Notes: generated from the sequence alone by a model not told the origin. DNA of 64,000 nt from Spirodela intermedia (GCA_902729315.2 LR746264.1:870501-934500); one strand, 5' to 3'; positions 49,701 through 60,380 are shown, numbered from the stretch's first letter. Numbers and translations: made by a program.

Positions 49701-51292
49701 GGTCTATATGGGAGCACAGTGGCATTTATTTTATTTTATTTTATTAGGAAAAAAGCCTTGGACACTAATTTTTGGCATGCTTTTGATTTTCGTATGGAAA
49801 TAGTTTATTTATTTTTTTGCCACTTGTGGAGACCCCAGCAGCTATGGTGAGTGGTAGTAGACCGTCTAATGATGGATTATGATTATGAGATCGCTTGAAT
49901 GTTCCATGGTTGTTGTGATGGCAGTAAAGGTTCATTAGCTCTGGGGCAGCCTGCTTATACCATAATTGAGACAACGCGAAGTGATCCGTTTTTCAAGTCC
50001 TAAACAGAGGCCAAATCGTCCAGATCAGCAGAGTTCTGGGGTTGAATCGAGGTGAAATTGGCTGATTATGGAGAGGGCTGCAGATTTCGTTGCCGATCTG
50101 ACCCCATTTTATCCAGCTTGTCTGGCTTCTGACTGGGGGTAGAAGAAGAAGAAGAAGAAGAAGAAGAAGAAGAAGAAGAAGAAGAAGAAGATAGGAGTGG
50201 GTGGAGGAAGAATAGTTTCTCACCAGAGGAAGGCAGTGTGAAGAGGAGAATAGGGGGAGTAGTCAGACTATGTCCCTTGGACAGCTCCAAAATTGACCCA
50301 CCTCAAATTAGCCTAGAAGTTGCTTGGACTATGCTTAAGCCCCTCACCATTGATTCTATAAATCTACCTTCGTATGGTATATATTGTGTCCTCTGGTGCC
50401 TCCCCCCTCTCTCTCTTCTGGTGTTCTTGGTTTCCTCTTTTGTTTCAGTTTTTCAATGCTGAAGTCAATGTCTCACCTGTATATCTTCCAAGCAGATCAA
50501 GATCCCTGAGCCCATTATGATGCATCTCGTTCTGTCATTTATTATGTTATGCTTGGGAGCTTACATTGATGGGAGAGTGATAAATTCTTGGTTTCTATGG
50601 TATAATCTGCGAATTATCATGGCTAATTAAGGGTTTTCGTCAATATTTGAGCATGGTATCTAATTGAGAGTATCTCCCAGGCCTTAAGATTGCGATTGCA
50701 CTTCAGATAAGGAACAGAAAAATAAAAATAAAATGAAGAAAAAACCTCCTGGTGCTGGTGGATCCCCGGCGGCCTTGATTTTGTTGAATGGGCCTGTATA
50801 AGAACAAAAATTCAGAAGAATCTGATTCCATGCATAATTTTCCGTCATTATCCCCTCAAAATCGCCAGATATTAATCTTTTTCTATATATACGTGTATAT
50901 ATTTGGGACTCATCGCATGGTCCCTTTCGTGAGTCTTTGAAATAACACTCACCTTGGTGATCTGCTGGCAGGAGGCCGTTCCGGAGCACATCGAGAACGT
51001 TGCCACCTTCGAGCCGCCACTGTCGCCGGAGTCGAGCTACAACAGCTGGCCGCTAGGCTCTGAGGATTTCTCCAAGGATCCCCCAGCAGTGCCTCCTCAT
51101 CTCCTCATGACGCTCCTCAACAGCCCGTCGTTCGTCGACAGCTCTTCCTCCAGCCGGCCCCAGCGGGTGGTCCTGAACCACCTGTACATCCAAAAAGGCA
51201 AGGGCGACCAGCCCCTGGTAGCACTGGGAGTGACCCACAGGTTCCTCTCCAAGTACGTTACCGTGGTCCTCTACAAACCTCTGGGGCCTTGA
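46786..51292 (+). CDS. KINB2: SnRK1 regulatory beta subunit (AKIN beta 2 type)
   Basis: Scaffold of the plant SNF1/AMPK-like energy-sensing kinase; it links the catalytic alpha and regulatory gamma subunits. Four exons join in phase: 46786-46932, 48318-48496, 48631-48793 and 50972-51292, giving 269 residues. The N-terminus MGNVSS fits N-myristoylation and hence membrane anchoring; then [11 protein letters not shown] and LLFAPQ. The glycogen-binding-like (CBM48) domain has [20 protein letters not shown] and [19 protein letters not shown]. The C-terminal association domain has [52 protein letters not shown]. An upstream acceptor at 48280-48281 is also in frame and would add 12 residues; the 48318 start is preferred because it recreates the family sequence FAPQVP. 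Intron 1 is 1.4 kb and intron 3 is 2.2 kb with an AAG repeat. Confidence 0.95.
50140..50190 (+). repeat. (AAG)n microsatellite in SnRK1 beta intron 3
   Basis: About 17 consecutive AAG units in the last intron. Confidence 0.95.
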
Positions 51293-51948
51293 AACCTTCG
51301 CTAAATAGCTCGTCTAGCTCTTTGGAGAGGGAGGGCCTGTACAGAGAAACGGGAGGGGGAGGGGATGAAAGAAGCCCCGGGAGGAAGAAGACCGGTTCAC
51401 CAGGAGGAAGTGACGTACCTGATCGTGTTGAGATGCTTGTGTCATCATCATACGTTTCGATCTTCTTGGGCTCAAGAAATTGATGGGGTTCTCCAAGATT
51501 TTATTGGATTGTGGCTTCTTTGACTTTCAGATCTCCAGCTGAATTCTTGGGAGGTTTCAGACTAAGGGATGTGAATGTTAGACCCAAATTAACGAGTAGA
51601 ACATTGGAAATATGGAAATATTAAAATTACATGAGATATGAGTGGAGTTACCCGTATTTTGTATTCATATAATAGAGAAGTATGATATATTGTATGTAGC
51701 TTAGTTGCGGACAGTGTTTATCTAATAAACATTGACGAGTTACACACGGGAATTAATATTTAATTAATGTAGGAATGATTTAATTAAGGAGGTTGATCGA
51801 ATTCTTTATTGACCTCTCAAGAGTATGATTAACAAGGATTCTTTGTAGACATTTCAAGAGCGAGCCGGTCAACGCTTCGTTGGATCCTCCAGTCTTGCAA
51901 GCTGAGACGGTTTTCGTTCTAAGTACTGGACAGGCCATATCTCCTCCT

Positions 51949-52003
<55 letters not shown>

Positions 52004-52993
52004 GAGGCCGTCAACGGCCCGGCAGGGTGTTAGACTGGCGTGTTATCGAGCCCCAAGTCAACTTGGTCAACACTAAATTAATGGGTTACGACTGGCGTGT
52101 TCACACTACTGCGTTGACTCGGCCGCACCGACCGCCTCCAACAACTAACTCTCTTGGACCACAAGGCTTCTAGGTGTCTCACACTTTTGACCACTGAGAT
52201 AAAAAACTTGCGAAAATGCTCAAAATTGGGTTTTTTCAAGCATCCTTTCAGGTCGCGTAGCAAAAATCATAGGGGTATGTTCACAATTCAGTAATTTCAT
52301 GATTGGCATCTATTGGAAAAATCGCTCACCGTGGGCTGGATAACGGAAGTTGACTATTTCTTCTACAGAGGGTCTGACCAGAGCTCATCACAACTTAATC
52401 TTCCCAGTAAGCCCTCCGGTGCACTGGACAGAGGAGATGCCCCCTTTAAGAATTGACTTTGACAACACTTAACAATGTCCCTTTTGCCCCTGTGAATCAG
52501 GCCACAGATACACTATCAAGACCGAGAAGCAAACGATGGGTTGATCCCATCGTGTTTGAACTATATTTCATGTCAGCCCCTGGTATAGAAACTAATCTGA
52601 TCTGAACTTTGATGGGTCCGACTTAAAAGCCCTAAAATGTAGCGAAATAGGCTCAAAAGCTCGCCACATTCAGTCTTTTTCTGAATTTTTCTCTGGGTTT
52701 GACTTTTTCCAACTTGTCAATGAAAACTTAATCTAGATACCTGTTTTCACGAGGTCTAGACTTTTGCCTAAGTTTTTAAGTTATTTCTTTTATGGTTTCA
52801 TTGCCTCTGAATGTCAACGCCTGATTCCCGGGCTTCTTCAGACCAGCCGGAAGCTTGATCAACACAGTCAGTAGGCACTTTTTTAGTCTTACAAATTGTT
52901 TGGGTGTGGGTTTAGTGATGGCAAGAATGTAAAAAGACATCATAAGGACGGAAGGTAGGCCTCGCGCCCGTTTCAGACGTTGAGGCCAACGGG
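51293..52993. other. Spacer between the SnRK1 beta gene and the first DUF4408/DUF761-like gene
   Basis: 3' UTR of the kinase subunit gene, a CT run at about 51952-52001, then a patch with several GTCAAC/GTTGAC motifs (52005-52120). A short frame at 51880-52173 is not credible as protein. Confidence 0.5.
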
Positions 52994-53000
52994 TATAAAA
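52994..53000 (+). promoter_or_regulatory. TATA box of the gene at 53051
   Basis: TATAAAA lies 51 bases before the ATG, which would give a leader of about 20-25 bases. The spacing is good. Confidence 0.55.
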
Positions 53001-53050
53001 CGAGGGGTTCCCCTCCCCTTGGGGAGACCAAGCGATCTCCTCAGGGAAGG

Positions 53051-53608
53051 ATGGATCCCATTGATCGGCAGAAGGCCCAGGCCATGGCGGAGTTCAAGCG
53101 AGCCCAGCCCTCGGCCAGGTCCCGCAGGGTCCTCCTCTCAATCTCTCTCATTTCGGTCTCCCTGCTGGTCGCCGTGGCTCAGTGGGCTCTGTCTCTGCAC
53201 CCGGAGAGCTTCGACATGGCCCCCTTCCTCGCCTGGCTCCCCGAGGTCCCCTCCGTCGACACGAAGACTGTGTTCCTCATCTGCAACGCTATTCTCATCA
53301 TCGTCATCAGGGACTCAGGTTTGATGGGGTACCTGACGGGCGAGGATCCCCGGGACGGTCTCTCGGAGAAGAGGGACGTCCCCCCCCGGCCGGAGATCGA
53401 AGCGACCCCTCCAAGAGGCGTCAACCCAGGAGCAGACGAGGAAGAAGAAAATGATGATGAGGAGGAGAAGGAGGAGGAAGAACCACGGCAACAAGTGAGG
53501 GATGATACCGACGAATGGAATAGAAGATTCGAGGAATTCATCGATAAGGTGAAGAATGATATGTACCTTGAGACGCCGAGGATGATCTCTCAAGGAATTA
53601 GGAGATGA
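53051..53608 (+). CDS. DUF4408/DUF761-like acidic membrane protein, copy 1
   Basis: 185 residues, intronless. A basic N-terminus (1-26) is followed by a membrane segment about 27-48, a loop, a second hydrophobic segment about 71-87 (KTVFLICNAILIIVI), a variable linker, a Glu/Asp run (129-145) and a conserved-looking end DEWNRRFEEFIDKVKNDM (154-171). The layout of two N-terminal hydrophobic segments plus a terminal NRRFE-FI motif is that of plant DUF4408/DUF761 proteins, some of which are induced by pathogen signals or expressed in fibres; the biochemical role is unknown. A second member lies 0.8 kb downstream in the same direction. They share the layout and the end motif but little else, so the duplication is old. 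Confidence 0.85.
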   Translation: MDPIDRQKAQAMAEFKRAQPSARSRRVLLSISLISVSLLVAVAQWALSLHPESFDMAPFLAWLPEVPSVDTKTVFLICNAILIIVIRDSGLMGYLTGEDPRDGLSEKRDVPPRPEIEATPPRGVNPGADEEEENDDEEEKEEEEPRQQVRDDTDEWNRRFEEFIDKVKNDMYLETPRMISQGIRR

Positions 53609-54429
53609 ATCCGTCCTGTAAATAGATGTTTCTCTTCCCTTCGCCTGTCGTCCCTGCTTAGCCATCGAAGAGGATCTTTAGAATCAATCAGTAGAAAAGT
53701 TAAGCAGCCATGGATGAAGCGCTAGGAACCACAGTAAATAATGCGGTAAATATCATCAGCCACTGCCCGTGATCGACGACTGTTCTCCCACTCCTCTCGT
53801 GGGGACAAGCGTGGAAACCGGGCGGGGTGGGGGGTGTCCGGTCACCTCCACTGGAAGCTCTTCGTCGTATTCGACCCCTAAAATCCCAGGACGGTCCCCA
53901 AGATGTCGATGTCCATTCTCATGTCCAGCTGGCAGCAGAGGGTCGACGATCGCTGGTTGTGACCGGTTGCAACTTGTTGACTCGCCTCCGTCTTGGCGTC
54001 GAGCTGGTCAATGGAGCTCGACCTGCCCAGAAGAACAGGTGATGGCCCAGAAAGGGACGTTCCAACTGCACCTTATCTCCGCCATCGGAAGCCCTTGCCG
54101 TTTGACTACCAAGGATGTGGATCTCTGCCGTCGGACTCGTTACCAAGAGAGTGCACCAAATAAGGGCTCAGCTTTGGGCGCGGGTGATTACACCGTCCCC
54201 TTGCCGCTCTCCGCCGGGCGAGCACATGCTGCCCCCCTTTACTCGGTCAATGGCCTGTTGACTTGAGGTCGTCGGCGGAGATCGAACGCGGATATCTCAT
54301 TAAGACTCTCCCGTCATCTTCCACCTATCTCTGCGGTCTTCGTGGACCCCTAGGCCTACAAAACCACTGCGGTCGCCGTCGGGTTGCGCCCATGTCTATC
54401 TTTCCTTCTGGACAGGAGGGGAGAGTGCG
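53609..54429. other. Spacer between the two DUF4408/DUF761-like genes
   Basis: GC-rich, with several TTGAC/GTCAA cores near 53975-54010 and 54245-54260. An open frame at 53769-54266 looks like chance in GC-rich DNA; no domain is recognised. It probably holds the promoter of the second gene. Confidence 0.45.
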
Positions 54430-55071
54430 ATGGAGGAACACAGGGCTCCCGAGGTGGCCAGGTCCTTGAGAGGAGCCATCATTGTCCTCCTCATCGTCAC
54501 TGCCTTGGCCACTGTTTTCCTCTTCTTGGACGACAAGCACAGCACTCTCCACCGACTGGTGGAGTTGCCCCTGCCGGCATCGGTGCCTGGCTTCCCATTC
54601 TGCTTTGGCGATAGGATGTCCATCTTCCTCTTCTGCAACGTCCTTCTCGTCCTCGTCTCCAGGAACCTATCACTGGTGGCGCCGCACGGTCCCGGCGATG
54701 AAGCGGGGATAGCAGGGAAATCGTCGAGCGGCTACCAGGTCGTGGACAGAGAAGTCGGATCGGGTGGCGGTGAGAAGCAAGAATTCGAGAAGCGAGAGCT
54801 GGAGGAAATGTCAGAGGAGGAAAAGCTGGAGGAAGTGCCAGTGGAAGCAGAACAGGATGAAGTGACAATGGAGGAAGAACGAGAGGAAGTTACAGAGGAA
54901 GACGAACAGGAGAAAGTGCTACAGGAAGAAGAGCAGCAACAGGAGGAGAGAGAAGAAGGAGATAAAGTTGAAGGGACGAACGTCGACGAACTCAACAGGA
55001 GATTCGAAGATTTCATAGAGAAGGTGAAAACAGGCATGAGAATGGAGGCTCTACATCTCGCGCGGATCTGA
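54430..55071 (+). CDS. DUF4408/DUF761-like acidic membrane protein, copy 2
   Basis: 213 residues, intronless. Hydrophobic segment about 14-33 (AIIVLLIVTALATVFLFL), a linker, second segment about 61-78 (MSIFLFCNVLLVLVS), then a long Glu-rich region (116-180), probably helical or disordered, and the end motif DELNRRFEDFIEKVKTGM (186-203). The motif matches copy 1 closely (NRRFE-FI-KVK). The first ATG is taken as start because it precedes the first membrane segment by a short basic leader. A decayed relative of this gene lies at 59980-60380. Function is unknown. Confidence 0.85.
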   Translation: MEEHRAPEVARSLRGAIIVLLIVTALATVFLFLDDKHSTLHRLVELPLPASVPGFPFCFGDRMSIFLFCNVLLVLVSRNLSLVAPHGPGDEAGIAGKSSSGYQVVDREVGSGGGEKQEFEKRELEEMSEEEKLEEVPVEAEQDEVTMEEEREEVTEEDEQEKVLQEEEQQQEEREEGDKVEGTNVDELNRRFEDFIEKVKTGMRMEALHLARI

Positions 55072-56209
55072 GTTCACCACAACAAGCAGAGAGGGAAGAC
55101 TGCAGCCCACGCCCCCACTGTGCCTCATTGAATTCGAGGACTGGGGATTCTGTAAATTACTGGTGTTCTGCATGCTAATTAATTATCAGATCCTAGAGTT
55201 CTACCAGAAGAACATGACCGATGCCATGAGGAAAATTTTGCTCTAGTAATGTTAATACTTTATGATCATGTCCTTCGTTTGTTCTTCTGATGTTGGAGCA
55301 TTATTCGTAGTACCCCTTAGATTCAAGTACATAGAATAAAATGCATCCAAGAAATCATTATTTTTATTTAATCAGCCTTTCAAAATAAACAAACCAGAAA
55401 TGCAGAATATTGGAAAAAAGATCAAATATTACGCGATCAAATGCACAAGTGACTATTCCGTCTTCTTCTTTCTAATCACATCAGCACTGATAAAAAAAAA
55501 TCACAAAATTTGGTTCCACATATCTCAGAATCATGAACAGAATGCAGAGATTCGACGAACTAGATGAAATAACGGAATTTTTTTTATGAAATGGAATGCA
55601 CGGTTCTCCGCCCTCCCTCCCGCTCATAAGTGTCCGATCCTCCATGGCCGGGGATCTAATCCAGAAACTCGGTAAATAAATCGATTCAAGACCTCGATGC
55701 CAAGGGAAGTAACAGCAGAGATAGCGACTAGATCGTGCAACTCACAGATTCCGACGCTGCAGGCGGGGAGTTTGAACGCAGAGAGAGAAAGCTCCATCTC
55801 AGTCTCCTTCCTCCGGGGCGTTGGATCCAAGCGGGAACCATCGAACCGTCTTATATCGCCCAGGATTTAAATGTTTTAAGAGCACTACTTGTTATTACTA
55901 AACAACCCCTTCTTGTTAATCATTACTAGTGTGTAATTATGAATAGAAAGGGGTATACATGTCATTTACTAGTTCCCGCCAATTGTACGAACTCCTGTCC
56001 TTCTAAAGCCTGCTGTATAGCTTTCATTGGCCAACCGAGAAGCGCAGTCCACAGAAAGAGAGAGAGAGAGGAGAGAGAGGCGTCGGTGACGATGGTCTCA
56101 GGTTCATTGGGGCTTGGCATCGTCCGGTGATGTCTCCGATCGCGGCTGATCTCCTGTTGCTGCTGTCCGATCCCTAAACTCTTCGCCCACTCCCTGTGTT
56201 TTCCTGTTC
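55072..56209. other. Spacer, with a weak minus-strand open frame
   Basis: Mostly AT-rich 3' flank. On the minus strand 55624-55830 an open frame of 68 residues (contains ELHDLVAISAVTSLGIEVLN) has protein-like composition but no recognised domain; it might be a first exon of a lost gene. A GA run lies at 56058-56080. Confidence 0.4.
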
Positions 56210-56524
56210 TCATCGGCCCGGATGGCCGGCGACGTAATCCATGAGCCCCTCTCCGGTCTGTTCCCTCAGGACCACTGCCGGGGGGGGGGAAATGAGGCGG
56301 AGGACCAGAACGGCGGCGAGGAAGGCAGACGTGGAGAGCAGGAGAGGCCGGAAGAAGGAGACGACGGTGAGGAAGCTTGGACCCAGCCGGAGGATGTAGA
56401 ACACGACCACGCCGCAGGCGGCCGCTGATATTACGTGAAATCGGTGCTCCCGTAACTTCTCCTTGAGTTTCTCTACGTTTGCCATAGATCTGTCTCGCCC
56501 TAGCTCTGGAGATGGATTTGACAT
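56210..56524 (-). CDS. Small plant membrane protein, function unknown
   Basis: 104 residues, intronless, minus strand. After a short polar start comes MANVEKLKEKLREHRFHVIS, a hydrophobic segment about 31-47, a second about 54-81 (LLLSTSAFLAAVLVLRLI) and a polar end with GEGLMDYVAGHPG. The layout resembles uncharacterised small plant proteins with two membrane segments. A second in-frame ATG at 56485 (residue 14) gives a 91-residue form and may be the true start, since MANVEKLKEKL looks like a natural N-terminus. No partner or pathway can be inferred. Confidence 0.65.
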   Translation of the reverse strand: MSNPSPELGRDRSMANVEKLKEKLREHRFHVISAAACGVVVFYILRLGPSFLTVVSFFRPLLLSTSAFLAAVLVLRLISPPPAVVLREQTGEGLMDYVAGHPGR

Positions 56525-57440
56525 TCCATGGGGTTTTTATCACCTGAGCATGAAGATAAACAGACGAGGAGAGATAGAGGAGCGGGGGTTAGCTTGGCGA
56601 GCGGAGATTCCGTGATGAAGAAACGCTCGGAAAGGTACATTTCTTCGGGCGATGCCACCGACCGCCACCGCCCCAGCCCAGCTCAGTCTGATGATCGGAT
56701 TCCCAAAACAACACCACCTCATGGAAATGACAGAACTACCGTCCTCTGCCTCCAAACGCCGTTTTTATATTTTAATGGCGAAGGTTGCCGGTGACGAGTA
56801 TGGAATCTTCTCTTCTCTGATGAAGACGGCGTCAAGGCGGAAACGAAAACTTCACAAGTTGGCAAAGGATTTGTTCATTGTGCTCTCGATTTTTTCATGT
56901 GCGGGGATGTTGAATACTTCGCCTGCCTGCGCCAGCCGGGATCGGTCGGTAGCTTGAGCCGGAGGACGACGGCCCTCCGCCGACATTTCCACTCCCCCTT
57001 CCGATAATATAGAAGGCGAGGAAACCTGGGGGGTTTCACCGATCTTCGCCGGGGGAAAGGAATGCCGTCCTCCGGCTGCTCATAGCCGAATCAAAAGAGA
57101 TTCTAGGCGAAGCAGGTAAGTATCCTGTCCCTTTCTCCTCGATCTTCGTCGCGGCGTTCATTTTTAGCCGACCGTATTTCAACGATGCATAGGAATATGA
57201 TCATGAATTCTGTAAGATGGCGTATGGAATCTGGCCGTCGGCAATAAACTTAAGATGACGACCGCTGGCTTTCATTGTCTATTATTTTATATAATATTCT
57301 ACCTCAAACATCACACACAGACGATCAAACTGGCGACGGAGGCAACCATCATCAGAGAGGCTTGCGCCTTCCCATCAGGGGGACTGGGGAGTGAATGGCG
57401 GATGGAAGAGGAAGGCGTTGCAGTGAGTTCCGGCTTTGTT
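56525..57440. other. Spacer, with a short plus-strand frame at 56775-56957
   Basis: Divergent promoter of the small membrane protein gene and 3' flank of the HMA gene. A 60-residue frame from the ATG at 56775 (MAKVAGDEYGIFSSLMKTAS, then a basic stretch and one hydrophobic segment) is possible but unsupported. Confidence 0.4.
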
Positions 57441-58186
57441 TCACATGGTCAGGCAGCCAGAAGGTTCCTCATCGCAGATGAATTCGATTTTGCAGCCGCT
57501 ATTGCAGGGGCGGCCGTAGTCGGCGGCGGATGACCCGCAGCCCCTGCCGCAGCCGCAGAAGCAGGGCCGGTGCCCGCCGTCGCGGTGGCACCCGCAGCCG
57601 CTTTTGTCTTGCCCGGTATAGTACGGGCAGCAGCAGCAGACCGGCCACACCGGAGGATAGGCCACCGGGATGCAGAAGAACGGCGCCTCCGGAGGGGGCG
57701 GTGGCGGTGGTGGTTCTTCCGGAACTGGTGGGGGGCAAGTAGGTGGCGGCGGCGGTTTTTCTGGAGGTGCTGGGGGGCAAGTAGGTGGCGGCGGCGGTTT
57801 TTCTGGAGGTGCTGGGGGGCAAGTAGGTGGCGGCGGCGGTTTTTCTGGAGGTGCTGGGGGGCAAGTAGGTGGCGGCGGCGGTTTTTCTGGAGGTGCTGGG
57901 GGGCAAGGAGGTGGGTTCGGGGTGGGTTCGAGGTCAGGAGGCTTGTCACAGTTGCAGCTGCAGAGGGCGGGGATGTCGATCTCCTTGATGATCTTTCTGG
58001 CCTTGCGGCGGAGCTTCTTCGCAAGCCTGGGGGGGCAGAAAGGCCCGGTGAGGGTAACCTTGTTGTTCTTCTCGTCCCACACTATCGACTGGATCTTCCA
58101 TTTCACTGCGTTGATGAAGGAAGAAGAAGGAAAATCATCAGACCCCGATCGGAATCATTCCCAACCGACGGCGGCCGCCGCCTCCA

Positions 58187-58217
<31 letters not shown>

Positions 58218-58422
58218 ACCTTCATATTTTTTGGTCAAGACCTTCTTGATCTTCTCGTGGCAGTGGGTGCAAGCCAGATCCACCGTCAGAATCACAGAGA
58301 AGTTCTGCAGAAGGCGAAATGAACGCAAGAAGAAGAAGAAGAAGAGAAAAAATGGCAAGAGAATCCTTCCGATCTCCATGATACTAGCAATCTGTTGTAT
58401 GTCCGCGTACCTCGTGGCTCAT
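57441..58422 (-). CDS. Proline-rich heavy-metal-associated (HMA) protein, Pi21/HIPP-like
   Basis: 253 residues in three minus-strand exons: 58422-58411 (only MSHE), 58304-58220 and 58105-57441, joined in phase. The HMA fold covers about 5-75, with the metal-binding CTHC (Cys16 and Cys19) and IKEIDI at its end. A Pro-rich region follows with four 14-residue repeats (PPAPPEKPPPPPTC), then a Cys-rich part (CCCC, CGCH, CFCGCGRGCG). The last four residues, CLTM, fit a CaaX farnesylation signal, a mark of HIPP proteins. HMA plus Pro-rich layout resembles rice Pi21, whose loss gives partial blast resistance; that role here is inference only. If the first exon is wrong, an ATG at 58379 gives a hydrophobic start that does not fit the family. 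Confidence 0.9.
57736..57903. repeat. Four tandem 42-bp repeats inside the HMA gene
   Basis: CAAG starts recur at 57736, 57778, 57820, 57862 and 57904, exactly 42 bases apart, and the copies are almost identical. In the gene they encode the 14-residue Pro-rich unit. Near identity implies recent expansion or homogenisation. Confidence 0.95.
58192..58217. repeat. (CT)n microsatellite in HMA intron 2
   Basis: CT run on the plus strand directly after the exon 2 donor (GA in the sense strand). Confidence 0.9.
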
Positions 58423-58630
58423 CGCTGAACCTTCTCCCGTGGGAGGTCCCCGCCGGTCTGAAACTCCCAGATAGAGAGAGAGAAAAAAAGAGGGGGGGGC
58501 TCTGAGAAGCCAGAGAATTGTTCTGATCGGCTTCTGACTCCACTGGATGAAATCTCATGCACCCACGAGGTGGGCGGGCAACGTGGGGGAGCGGTGGACG
58601 GCGACCTCGCAACCGACGCCCAACTAGTGG

Positions 58631-58875
58631 CACGTGCCACCTGGGTCTTTCTGGTCTCCTTCGCGCGTGTGGATACTGCGAATCGGCCGACTCGCCCGGG
58701 AGAGATGAGTAGGCTGTCGGTTAACTAGTCAGCTCAGTCGAACTGGGAGGGGAGGGGGAGAGGGATGCCGTGCACGTGTCGAGATCAGCAGCGAGGAGAT
58801 GACAAGATGAATGAGAGTTCAAAGATTCCCCATTCGAGCCACAGGAAATGCTGACAAATAGTATTGCTCCACGTG
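58631..58875 (-). promoter_or_regulatory. Three G-boxes upstream of the HMA gene
   Basis: CACGTG at 58631, 58773 and 58870, 210-450 bases upstream of the start codon at 58422. The last two continue as ACGTGTC, the form of abscisic-acid response elements. Such clusters suggest control by bZIP factors (ABA or light); this is inferred from motifs. Confidence 0.45.
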
Positions 58876-58976
58876 TCGGATGATCATGGATCACAGCTCG
58901 TGTTATCAATGATGCTTGTTGCTGTACGGAAAGGAGTATATAAACGGCTGTGCGGCACTACAGTTTAGAAAGAGAG

Positions 58977-59007
<31 letters not shown>

Positions 59008-59979
59008 ATGTGAAACGTGTAAAGTCTGAGTGGGTACCACAGCCTGCGGGTAGGCTGTCAACGGCATAAAAGGCGGGCGGGATGAGGAATTCGTTTGTGG
59101 GTGGGTTGGGGGACCTGACTTTATGCAACTATCCGTTCGGCCCGATAAGACCGCGGTAGCCAATGAAGCCCATTAAGGGTATTTATGAAGCCCAGGCCCG
59201 CAAGCTGGCCCCAGTGGGCCCCGGCCAGTCTTCCGAAATACACTTCTCAGAAGTGTAATTCATTATGTACCCCTATCGTGGAGAGTAGGGGTACTAAGTT
59301 CAAAATACCACCATCGATTGGGGAAGCCCTGTCCATCGGGTAAAATCTTTATGGCTATGATTTTTGGTTGATCTCCAACATACCATGATAAGCTCAGACT
59401 GGAATTTCTCGATTTCTTCTTCTTCTTCTTCTTCTAAGCCCAGCCTAATTATGAAAAAATTGAGACGAATTTTTGGAATGTGGTAATAATTAGCAAACAT
59501 CTTGCTGCATTTAGAGAAACCCACATTAAATTATGTCGAAATAGGACCTGGATTTAATGGTATTGGTAAGCAAGATAAGCCCAGCTTGCCCCATGCCTTA
59601 TACGACTGAGGGCCGGGTAGCAAGTAGGTTCGGCTCAAAAGTTCAAAGGCCACGTTTCTCTCTCTCTAGTTAGGATTGGGCTGGGCTGGGCCTGTGTCAA
59701 AAAATTTGGGCTTGCCCCTCTGATTGATAAAGCATTTTAGATGAAGCGTCCCAGCCCAAAGAAGCCCAATTGTTCTTCCTTCTGGACCCAAGGCAGATGG
59801 GTTGACTCAGGCTAATCAATCTCTTATAGATGGATAAGTCACTATTCTCTGTTGGAGAGAGAGATATATAGAGAGAGAGATTACCTTGGAAGGAGGCTTG
59901 CGACGTACTACTTTTTTAGGACATGGGGTCTCCCTAACTCAATCTCAACTAATCAAGCTCAAAATCATTGCCTTGAGAG
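58876..59979. other. Spacer rich in GGCCC/GGGCC motifs
   Basis: Contains a GA run (58979-59007), several GGCCCA/TGGGCC elements (59130-59225, 59680-59700) and a CTT run near 59416-59434. No credible gene. Confidence 0.5.
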
Positions 59980-60380
59980 ATGGCTAGGTCCTTAAGAGTA
60001 ACCATCATTGTCTTGCTCTCAATCACTAACTTGGCTACTGTTATCCCCTTATTGGACAACAAGCACAACACCCTCTTTCAAGAAGAAGTAGCTTTGGTGA
60101 TAGGATGTTTATCTTCATCTACTGCAACATCCTTCTTATCCTCATTAATGGGGACCTATCACTGGTGATGTTGTGTGGTCTCAATGATGTATTGAGGACA
60201 GTAGAGAAATCGTTGAGTGGTCACCAAGTCATGAATAGAGAATTTGGATTGGGTGGCAATGGGAAGCAAGAATTCGTGAAGTGAGAGCTGGAGGAAATGT
60301 CAAATGAGGAAAAGCCATAGGAAGTGATTGTGAGAGAAGAATAGGATGAAGTGATAGTGGAGGAAGAGCAGGTGGAAATG
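59980..60380 (+). pseudogene. Decayed copy of the DUF4408/DUF761-like gene at 54430
   Basis: Corresponds stretch by stretch to about 54454-54885. Shared blocks include CATCATTGTC, the AAGCACA region, CCTATCACTGGTG, GAAATCGT and GAGAGCTGGAGGAAATGTCA. The copy has a deletion of roughly 40 bases after the first hydrophobic segment, stop codons in every long part, and no C-terminal motif. Most differences are G-to-A or C-to-T, as expected when methylated DNA decays. The ATG at 59980 replaces a Val codon (residue 9) of the functional gene, so an intact start is not inherited. It is not expected to make a working protein. Confidence 0.85.

Noticed and set aside
53179-53541. Antisense frames opposite the DUF4408/DUF761-like genes
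   Set aside because: Ser-rich products come from the complement of Glu-rich coding sequence.
53769-54266. 165-residue frame between the two DUF4408/DUF761-like genes
   Set aside because: No domain or family resemblance; GC-rich DNA gives such frames by chance.
57736-57903. Evenly spaced repeats as a CRISPR-like array
   Set aside because: Units are contiguous without unique spacers and encode a Pro-rich protein repeat.
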